Shown piece after piece: positions 31,941 to 37,966 of a stretch of DNA of 64,000 nt. Each line of letters opens with the position of its first letter. Position 1 is the stretch's first letter. The DNA comes from Isoptericola jiangsuensis (GTDB lineage Bacteria > Actinomycetota > Actinomycetes > Actinomycetales > Cellulomonadaceae), in the NCBI RefSeq assembly GCF_002563715.1, contig NZ_PDJJ01000001.1:744001-808000 (forward strand). The letters run 5' to 3'. A program made the position numbers and the translations under genes. The notes under the pieces were generated by a model, which saw nothing but the letters and a program-made list of their open reading frames with translations, had not been told where the DNA came from and did no database searches.

Positions 31941-32055
31941 GCGAGTCAGCGCAGCCTCCCGCGAGTCAGCGCAGTTCCCCGCGAGTCAGCGCAGTTCCCC
32001 GCGAGTCAGCGCAGTTCCCCGTGACTCAGCGCGGTCTCCCGTGAGTCAGCGCAGT
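31941..32055. repeat. 20-bp tandem repeat array, six units
   Basis: Units begin at 31941, 31961, 31981, 32001, 32021 and 32041 with core GCGAGTCAGCGCAG followed by TTCCCC or a variant; units 3 and 4 are identical. It fills the gap between convergent genes. Same family at 44690-44820 and 54646-54767. There are no unique spacers, so it is not CRISPR. Confidence 0.85.
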
Positions 32056-32115
32056 GAGGAGACGCGGCCGCCGTGTCGTCGACCGCAGGGCCGCCGACCC
32101 GGCGGCCGCGGCCGG

Positions 32116-32790
32116 TCAGCCGTTGTGGTTCGGCAACGGGTGGCCCTCGGAGGCCTGCACGACGACGAAGCCGGGCCCGTGGAGCCCGAGCTGGAACGCC
32201 TCGCCGGAGCCGCGGCCGATCATCGAACCCATGGTGGCGGTGCGACGCACCGTGCTGTGCAGCGACGTCGACCACAGGACGGCGGACTGCATGTCGACGT
32301 ACGTCGGCTCGTCCACGTCGAGCACGATCGGTGTGCCGTACGCGGTGACGGCGAGCGCGCCGGTGCCGGTGAACGTGGTGTTGAACAGGCCGCCGGTCAG
32401 CACGGACGCGCCCTCGACGCGGCGGATGTCCCAGGCGAGCGTGCTCTCGAACGCGAGGATGTTGTCCCCGCTGACCGTCACGGACTCGTTCTCCAGGTGG
32501 AGGATGAACACCTCGTCGGCGTCCTGCGCGAGGAACACGTCCCCGCGGCCCGACACCTTCATCAGGGACATGCCCTCGCCGGTGAACGCCTTCTTGAGGA
32601 ACTTCGAGACGCCGCCCGACCCCTCGTAGGCGAAGTCGACGGCGCCCTGGTAGGCGACCATCGAGCCCTGCTTCGCGTAGAAGAACCCGCCGGAGCCGGT
32701 GAGGTCGACCTTGAGCATGTGCTTGTTCGCGAGCATGAACGAGCCGGGCTCGCCCTCGGGCTCGGTGTGGTGGAAGAGGCTGGAGCGCAT
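32116..32790 (-). CDS. AIM24-family protein
   Basis: Beta-helical TIM24/AIM24 domain protein of 224 residues with repeating glycine-rich strands (G-S-G-G-F-F-Y-A-K-Q-G-S, D-N-I-L-A-F-E-S) and C-terminal G-L-H-G-P-G-F-V-V-V-Q-A-S. Bacterial members are common in actinobacteria; their function is not settled. ATG 32790 is preferred over GTG 32796 because AGGA lies 7 nt before it on this strand. Its stop lies just beyond the repeat array that separates it from tdk. Confidence 0.8.
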   Translation of the reverse strand: MRSSLFHHTEPEGEPGSFMLANKHMLKVDLTGSGGFFYAKQGSMVAYQGAVDFAYEGSGGVSKFLKKAFTGEGMSLMKVSGRGDVFLAQDADEVFILHLENESVTVSGDNILAFESTLAWDIRRVEGASVLTGGLFNTTFTGTGALAVTAYGTPIVLDVDEPTYVDMQSAVLWSTSLHSTVRRTATMGSMIGRGSGEAFQLGLHGPGFVVVQASEGHPLPNHNG

Positions 32791-32936
32791 GGGCACATCC
32801 TGGCTGGTCGGCGGCGTGCCGTCACGGGACCACGTGGGCGGCCCGGGGCCGGTCGGCAGACCCCTGAACCACCCCTGAACAACTTCGGTCGACGGGGCAT
32901 GGTGCGGAGTGTGACGCAGGCCCTACTGTGTCGGGC

Positions 32937-34190
32937 GTGCTCATCGTCGCCCGTGCCCCGCAGGACGCCGTCGTGGCCGCCCTCGGGCCCGTGGACGCGG
33001 ACGTGGGCCCCACCTCGGCCGCCGGCCTGACCGCCGTCTGGTCCAGCGGCCACGCGCCCGTCCGCGCCCTGTCCGGCGTCGACCTGGTCGCCGTGTGGGA
33101 CGAGCCCGACGCCGGGCACGTCGTCCTGCACGTCCGCCACGACGGCGACGAGCGCGACCTCGTCTGGCCCGCCGGGGAGGCCACGCCTCCGCCCGGGGAG
33201 CCGCTGCCCACCACCGCCGACCTCGTCGCCGCGGCGCGGACCGTCCTGGGCGACCCCACCGCCGACCACCCCGACCTCACCGGCCTGCGGTGGGCCCACG
33301 ACCTCACCACCGTGCTCGAGCAGACCTTCGCCCTCCCCGTCCTCGACCCCGTGCGTCGGCGCGCCGTCACGCTCTACCGGGGCCGGCACGCCGACGCCCG
33401 CATCGTCGGACGGCTCGCGGCCGGCACCGACGGCGTCGCCGTGACCGACGTCGGGAACCGGTGGAGCGTCCTGCACGTCGACGAGCCCGAGGCGCAACAG
33501 GTCGTGACCCTCGCCGCGGCCGCCGCGGGGAGCCGCCGCTCCCTCGTCCTGCAGCTGTGGCGCGGTGACGGCGGCGCCGCCGGGTTCGACCTCGTCCAGC
33601 GCGACCACACCGTCGCGCAGGTCGGCTGGGACGACGGCTGGCGCCGCCCCGTCGACGAGGGCTGGGAGTCGCGGGACGAGATCGCGGCCGTCCTTGCCCA
33701 TCACGTCGACGGCGACGTCGACCTGCCCGCCCTGCGGGCGCTGCTGCGCTCCCGCAGCCGTTCCGGCGACCCGCTCGCCCGCCTCGTCGAGCTCCTCGGC
33801 GTCCCCGCGTCGGCCCTCGACGTGCTCGACCGCGCCGCCACGGCCCCGGCCGCCGACCAGGTCGCGGGCGCCCGCTGGTGGCGCGTCGTGTGGGAGGAGT
33901 CCCGCGCCGAGGCCGAGGCGCGGTTCCCCCGCGGCATCGGCCCGCGCTGGTTCCAGCTGACCGTCACCCTGGCCGCCGCCCTGCTGTCCACCGTCGTGCT
34001 GCTCTTCGCCCTCGCCGTCGTGGTCACCGACGGCGCGCTCCTCGACCAGTCCGGCGTGACCGTCGTCGACTGGCTGCTCCTGCCGCTCGCGGTCGGCGGC
34101 ATCGCCACCGGCACGCTCGGCCACCGGCAGGTCCGCCGTCGGCGCCTCGCCGAGGTCGATCAGGAGGCCGCGCCGGGGAACCCGGCCTGA
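32937..34190 (+). CDS. Hypothetical protein with two C-terminal transmembrane helices
   Basis: Unrecognised 417-residue protein. A long Ala/Asp-rich soluble part (1 to about 345) has no known motif. It is followed by two hydrophobic helices (about 348-370 and 383-402) and a short basic tail. A -10 box TACTGT (32924-32929) ends 7 nt before the GTG at 32937, so a leaderless start there is favoured over the in-frame GTG at 32928. The 3' end overlaps the convergent trmL gene by about 30 bp. Confidence 0.65.
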   Translation: MLIVARAPQDAVVAALGPVDADVGPTSAAGLTAVWSSGHAPVRALSGVDLVAVWDEPDAGHVVLHVRHDGDERDLVWPAGEATPPPGEPLPTTADLVAAARTVLGDPTADHPDLTGLRWAHDLTTVLEQTFALPVLDPVRRRAVTLYRGRHADARIVGRLAAGTDGVAVTDVGNRWSVLHVDEPEAQQVVTLAAAAAGSRRSLVLQLWRGDGGAAGFDLVQRDHTVAQVGWDDGWRRPVDEGWESRDEIAAVLAHHVDGDVDLPALRALLRSRSRSGDPLARLVELLGVPASALDVLDRAATAPAADQVAGARWWRVVWEESRAEAEARFPRGIGPRWFQLTVTLAAALLSTVVLLFALAVVVTDGALLDQSGVTVVDWLLLPLAVGGIATGTLGHRQVRRRRLAEVDQEAAPGNPA

Positions 34191-34693
34191 CGCCACGCCT
34201 CGTAGACCACGATCGACGCCGCGTTGGTGAGGTTGAGCGAACGGCGCCCCGGCAGCATGGGGATCCTCACGCGGTCCGTGACGCGCGGGTGGTGGAGGAC
34301 GTCGTCGGGCAGGCCCGTCGGCTCCGGCCCGAACAGCAGCACGTCGCCGGGGCGGTAGTCGACGTCGGTGTACGTCACGTCGGCGTGCGCGGTGAACGCG
34401 AGGACCCGCGCACCGGGCGCCCCGGGGGCGGCAGCGCCCACGGCGTCCAGCGCGGCGTCGAAGTCCGGGTGCACGTCCATCACGGCGAGGTCGTGGTAGT
34501 CCAGGCCCGCCCGCTTCAGCTTCGCCTCCGACAGGTCGAACCCCAGCGGCTCCACCAGGTGCAGCCGGGCACCCGTCACCGCGGCGAGCCGGATCGCCGA
34601 CCCCGTGTTCCCGGGGATGCGGGGCTCGTAGTAGACGACGTGGACGAACGGGTCCGACGGCGGGGCGGGCGGGGTCACGGGCTGGGACGACAC
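34160..34693 (-). CDS. trmL: tRNA (cytidine/uridine-34 2'-O)-methyltransferase
   Basis: SPOUT-class methyltransferase modifying the wobble ribose of tRNA-Leu. 177 residues with the three knot motifs: Y-Y-E-P-R-I-P-G-N-T-G-S-A-I-R-L (near 18-33), L-L-F-G-P-E-P-T-G-L and I-P-M-L-P-G-R-R-S-L-N-L-T-N-A-A-S-I. GTG 34693 gives an N-terminal extension of about 20 residues compared with E. coli TrmL; the frame stays open further upstream but those residues are not conserved-looking. Converges with the preceding membrane-protein gene. Confidence 0.85.
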   Translation of the reverse strand: MSSQPVTPPAPPSDPFVHVVYYEPRIPGNTGSAIRLAAVTGARLHLVEPLGFDLSEAKLKRAGLDYHDLAVMDVHPDFDAALDAVGAAAPGAPGARVLAFTAHADVTYTDVDYRPGDVLLFGPEPTGLPDDVLHHPRVTDRVRIPMLPGRRSLNLTNAASIVVYEAWRQAGFPGAAS

Positions 34694-34774
34694 GGCGTCG
34701 ATTCTCCCACCCGGGTGCCGTGTCCGGGTGCGGGCACCGGGTCGGACGTCTGGCGCCCGTTCGACCGGGCGGTC

Positions 34775-34780
34775 TACCCT
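34775..34780 (+). promoter_or_regulatory. -10 box TACCCT of the trp leader transcript
   Basis: TACCCT ends 7 nt before the leader-peptide ATG at 34788, so the transcript probably begins at or next to that ATG (leaderless leader peptide). No clear -35 box. Confidence 0.5.
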
Positions 34781-34787
34781 GGCTCGC

Positions 34788-34832
34788 ATGACGAGGCGTA
34801 CCGACTGGTGGCGGCTGCAGCAGCAGCCGTGA
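34788..34832 (+). CDS. Tryptophan leader peptide (14 aa) upstream of trpS
   Basis: Fourteen codons, M-T-R-R-T-D-W-W-R-L-Q-Q-Q-P, with adjacent Trp codons at 34806-34811 and stop at 34830-34832. It lies 112 bp before a tryptophanyl-tRNA synthetase gene and is followed by a strong hairpin, the arrangement of ribosome-mediated attenuation. When charged tRNA-Trp is scarce the ribosome would stall at the tandem Trp codons and let trpS be expressed. Streptomyces coelicolor's auxiliary, indolmycin-resistant trpRS1 is known to be controlled this way. Confidence 0.75.
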   Translation: MTRRTDWWRLQQQP

Positions 34833-34859
34833 CCTGACGCGCCCCGAGCCACGAGTCCC

Positions 34860-34890
34860 GAGCTGCCCGCCGCAGCCCGGGACTTCGTCG
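34860..34890 (+). promoter_or_regulatory. Attenuator hairpin before trpS
   Basis: AGTCCCG and GCTGC pair with GCAGC and CGGGACT around a CCGCC loop, with one internal mismatch, about 28 nt after the leader stop codon. The GGCTGC inside the leader can instead pair with GCAGCC of the right arm, giving an antiterminator-like alternative. No T-run follows. Confidence 0.55.
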
Positions 34891-34944
34891 TCTCCACCCA
34901 CGTCGTCGGGCACCGGCGGGCGCTCCCCACCGAAGGAGCCCCTC

Positions 34945-36099
34945 ATGAGCACCACCGTCCAGCCCGTCCCCACCGTCCCCGACCTCGACGCGAGCGCCGT
35001 CCCTCCGGCAGGCGTCGACCCCCACCCCGGCGAGACGGCGTCCGTCCGCACCGCCCGCGCCCGCTCCGCGGAGGTCGAGGCGCTCATCGCGTGCGACCCG
35101 CGCCGGTTCCGCGTCCTCACGGGCGACCGCCCCACGGGTGCCCTGCACCTCGGCCACCTCGTGGGCACCCTGGAGAACCGGGTGCGGCTCCAGGACGCGG
35201 GGGTGGACGTCGTCGTGGTGGTCGCGGACTACCAGGTGATCGCCGACCGGGACGATGCCGGCGACCTGCCCGCCGTCGTCCGCGAGGTGGTCCTCGACCA
35301 GCTCGCGGCGGGCCTCGACCCGGCGCGGAGCACGATCTTCGCGCACTCCGCCGTCCCGGCGCTGCACCAGCTCCTCCTGCCGTTCCTCGCGCTGGTCACG
35401 GTCAGCGAGCTGGAGCGCAACCCGACGGTCAAGGCGGAGGCGGTGGACGCCGCCCGACGGCAGGGCCGCGGCATGTCCGGGCTGCTGCTCACCTACCCGG
35501 TGCACCAGGCGGCGGACATCCTGGCCGTGCACGGCAACCTCGTGCCCGTCGGCACCGACCAGCTCCCGCACCTGGAGACCACCCGCACGGTGGCACGTCG
35601 TTTCAACCAGCGGTTCACGGCCGCGCAGCCGTACTTCGCGGAGCCCGACGCGCTGCTCACCGACACCCCCACGGTGCTCGGCGACGACGGGGAGAAGATG
35701 TCGAAGTCGCGCGGCAACGTCCTCGAGCTGCGGGCGTCCGAGGACGAGACGGCCGCGTACTTCCGCAGGGCCCGCACCGACGGCGACCGGCACATCACGT
35801 TCGACCCCGAGACACGTCCCGAGGTGGCGAACCTCCTGCGGATCGGGGCGCACTTCGCCGGCACGACGCCGCAGGCGCTCGCGCAGTCCGTGGGTCCCGC
35901 GGGGGCGGGACGGCTCAAGGAGCTCGTCACCGACGCGGTCGTGGAGGGGCTGCGCCCGTTGCGCGCCCGGCGGCGTGACCTCGCCGCCGAGGGTCCGGCC
36001 GTCGTCGCGGACGCCCTCGCCCGGGGCGCCGCCCGGGTGGACGCGATCGCGGAGGCGACCCTCCAGGACGTCCGCGAGCTCATGCGGACGGTCTACTGA
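34945..36099 (+). CDS. trpS: Tryptophanyl-tRNA synthetase (leader-regulated)
   Basis: Charges tRNA-Trp. 384 residues including an unusual 55-residue N-terminal extension before the Rossmann core. Class I signatures are G-D-R-P-T-G-A-L-H-L-G-H-L (HIGH region, near 60-73) and K-M-S-K-S (near 250). G-T-D-Q-L-P-H-L-E lies in the Trp-binding region. GAAGGAG precedes the ATG by 7 nt. The Trp-rich leader peptide upstream suggests this is a regulated, possibly antibiotic-resistant second synthetase; a housekeeping copy elsewhere would support that. A long hairpin terminator follows. Confidence 0.92.
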   Translation: MSTTVQPVPTVPDLDASAVPPAGVDPHPGETASVRTARARSAEVEALIACDPRRFRVLTGDRPTGALHLGHLVGTLENRVRLQDAGVDVVVVVADYQVIADRDDAGDLPAVVREVVLDQLAAGLDPARSTIFAHSAVPALHQLLLPFLALVTVSELERNPTVKAEAVDAARRQGRGMSGLLLTYPVHQAADILAVHGNLVPVGTDQLPHLETTRTVARRFNQRFTAAQPYFAEPDALLTDTPTVLGDDGEKMSKSRGNVLELRASEDETAAYFRRARTDGDRHITFDPETRPEVANLLRIGAHFAGTTPQALAQSVGPAGAGRLKELVTDAVVEGLRPLRARRRDLAAEGPAVVADALARGAARVDAIAEATLQDVRELMRTVY

Positions 36100-36126
36100 C
36101 CGCCACGACCGGCCCCCGGGACGCGA

Positions 36127-36184
36127 CGAGCGTGCTGGCTTCGAACCTCAAGGAGCCGGATGAGGTCCGAAGCCAGCACGCTCG
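36127..36184. terminator. Long bidirectional terminator hairpin
   Basis: The 17-nt arms at 36127-36143 and 36168-36184 are perfectly complementary. An inner ACCTCA (36145-36150)/TGAGGT (36161-36166) pair extends the stem to 23 of 24 positions. It lies between convergent trpS and the alpha/beta hydrolase gene. Confidence 0.8.
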
Positions 36185-36231
36185 ATGCACGCAGGGGGGG
36201 TGACCCGGGGGACCGGGCCACCCCGGCGCGG

Positions 36232-37053
36232 TCAGTCGCGGACGAACGCCACGAGGTCCTTGGTGAACTCCTCCTCGTAGGCGCCGACGAGCCCGTGCGG
36301 GGCACCCGGGTACACGTGCAGGGTGGCGTCCGCGAGGATCTCCGCGGACCGCAGCCCGGCGGCCTCGATGGGGACGATCTGGTCGTCGTCGCCGTGCGCC
36401 ACGAGGACGGGCACGTCGATCGTGCGCAGGTCGTCGGTGTAGTCGACCTCGGAGAACTGCTCGACGCAGTCGTAGGCCGGCTTCAGCCCGGCCTGCATGG
36501 ACAGCCGCCAGAACTGGTCGAGCGTGCCCTGGGAGACGGTCGCGCCGTCGCGGTTCGCGCCGTAGAACGGCACGGCGAGGTCGCGGTAGAACTGCGACCG
36601 GTCGGCGAGCACGCCCGCCCGGATGTCGTCGAACGCGGCCTTCGGGGTGCCGGCCGGGTTGTCCGGGGTCTGCACCATGAGGGGCGGGACGGCGCCCAGC
36701 AGCACGGCCTTGCGCACCCGCGCGGACCCGTGGCGGCCCAGGTAGTGCGCCACCTCGCCGCCGCCGGTCGAGTGCCCGACGAGGACGACGTCCGTGAGGT
36801 CGAGGTGGTCCAGCAGCGCGGCGAGGTCGTCGGCGTACTGGTCCATGTGGTTGCCGTCCGCGGTCTGCGTGGACCGGCCGTGGCCGCGCCGGTCGTGGGC
36901 GACGGCCCGGAACCCGGCGTCGACCACGGCGAACATCTGGCGGTCCCAGGCGTCCGCGTTGAGCGGCCAGCCGTGGGAGAACACGACGGGGGAGCCGGTG
37001 CCCCAGTCCTTGTAGAAGAGGTCGGTCCCGTCGGGGGTGGTGAGGAACGGCAT
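36232..37053 (-). CDS. Alpha/beta hydrolase, non-heme chloroperoxidase/perhydrolase type
   Basis: A 273-residue hydrolase. Oxyanion region is H-G-W-P-L-N-A-D-A-W-D (near 26-36), nucleophile elbow is G-H-S-T-G-G (Ser near 95). Acid is Asp in H-G-D-D-D-Q-I-V-P and base His in G-A-P-H-G near the end. This combination is the cofactor-free haloperoxidase/arylesterase group, which esterifies acids and can perhydrolyse with peroxide; natural substrate unknown. It ends 3 bp after the next-upstream hydrolase region and both are likely transcribed together, downstream of a large LuxR-type regulator. Confidence 0.85.
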   Translation of the reverse strand: MPFLTTPDGTDLFYKDWGTGSPVVFSHGWPLNADAWDRQMFAVVDAGFRAVAHDRRGHGRSTQTADGNHMDQYADDLAALLDHLDLTDVVLVGHSTGGGEVAHYLGRHGSARVRKAVLLGAVPPLMVQTPDNPAGTPKAAFDDIRAGVLADRSQFYRDLAVPFYGANRDGATVSQGTLDQFWRLSMQAGLKPAYDCVEQFSEVDYTDDLRTIDVPVLVAHGDDDQIVPIEAAGLRSAEILADATLHVYPGAPHGLVGAYEEEFTKDLVAFVRD

Positions 37054-37056
37054 GGT

Positions 37057-37866
37057 CTACAGACCCTTCTCCTTGAGCCACGCGAGGGTGGCGTCGGCGA
37101 CCTCGGCCCAGCCGTGGTCGATGGTGAGCGAGTGCCCGCGGTCGGGCAGCTCGATCAGGTCGGTCACCGCGGGGGAGTGCTTGCGGTAGAGCTTCGCGGC
37201 GGTCCGGGTGAGCGACGGCGGGACCGTGTGGTCCATGCCGCCGGCGACGAGGAGCAGCGGGCCCCGGTCGGCGTGGGTGTCGACGCGGGCGGGGGAACCG
37301 GGCAGGAGGTTCGCGGCGGCGTCCTCGAACAGGGGGCGACCGGGGGACGGGATCGTCCACTGGTCGTACAGGGCGGCCGCCTCGTCGTCGGCGAGCTCGT
37401 TGGCGAACCCGTACCGGAACTCGTCGGGGGTGAGGGCGACGGCGCCGGAGAAGTGCGCGGGGTTGCGCAGCGCGACGGATGCCACCTTGAGCGAGCTCGG
37501 CGGCAGCAGGATGTTGCCGCGCATGGGGGCCGGGTCGATGGCGACGGCGGCGGCCGCGTGCCCCTCGGCGAGCAGGCGCTGCGCGATCAGCCCGCCGAAC
37601 GAGTGCCCGACGACGACCGGCGGGGCGGCCAGGCCCGCGATGATCTCGACGTGGTGCGCCACGACGTCGTCGATGCCGTGACCGCCCACCCGGTCGGGGT
37701 GCTCGCGGGTCTCCTCCACGGTGGGGGAGTCGCCCGGCCAGCCCGGGTTGGTGGGGGCGTAGCCGGCCTCGGCGTACCGGTCGACCCACGGCGTCCACGA
37801 GTCGGCGTGGAGCCACAGGCCGTGGACGAACACCACGGGTCGACGGGGGGTGCTGGACTCGGTCAT
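37057..37866 (-). CDS. Alpha/beta hydrolase
   Basis: A 269-residue hydrolase. Marks are V-F-V-H-G-L-W-L-H-A (near 12-21), nucleophile elbow G-H-S-F-G-G (Ser near 90), acid in G-G-M-D-H-T-V-P (near 210-217) and His in D-R-G-H-S-L-T (near 243). Starts with ATG 37866 behind AGGGAG on its strand; the following hydrolase gene begins 3 bp after its stop, so the two form an operon. Substrate unknown; small esters or lactones are plausible for this group. Confidence 0.82.
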   Translation of the reverse strand: MTESSTPRRPVVFVHGLWLHADSWTPWVDRYAEAGYAPTNPGWPGDSPTVEETREHPDRVGGHGIDDVVAHHVEIIAGLAAPPVVVGHSFGGLIAQRLLAEGHAAAAVAIDPAPMRGNILLPPSSLKVASVALRNPAHFSGAVALTPDEFRYGFANELADDEAAALYDQWTIPSPGRPLFEDAAANLLPGSPARVDTHADRGPLLLVAGGMDHTVPPSLTRTAAKLYRKHSPAVTDLIELPDRGHSLTIDHGWAEVADATLAWLKEKGL

Positions 37867-37966
37867 GACGGCTCCCTGCTCGGCGGGACGGGGACGTCAC
37901 CACCCTCGCCGCCGGGACGCCGTCCGCGCTTCCGTCAGATGACTGGTCGTGGGTCGGGCCGTGGCC

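Noticed and set aside
31941-32055. CRISPR-like array
   Set aside because: Repeats are directly adjacent 20-mers without unique spacers and there are no cas genes.
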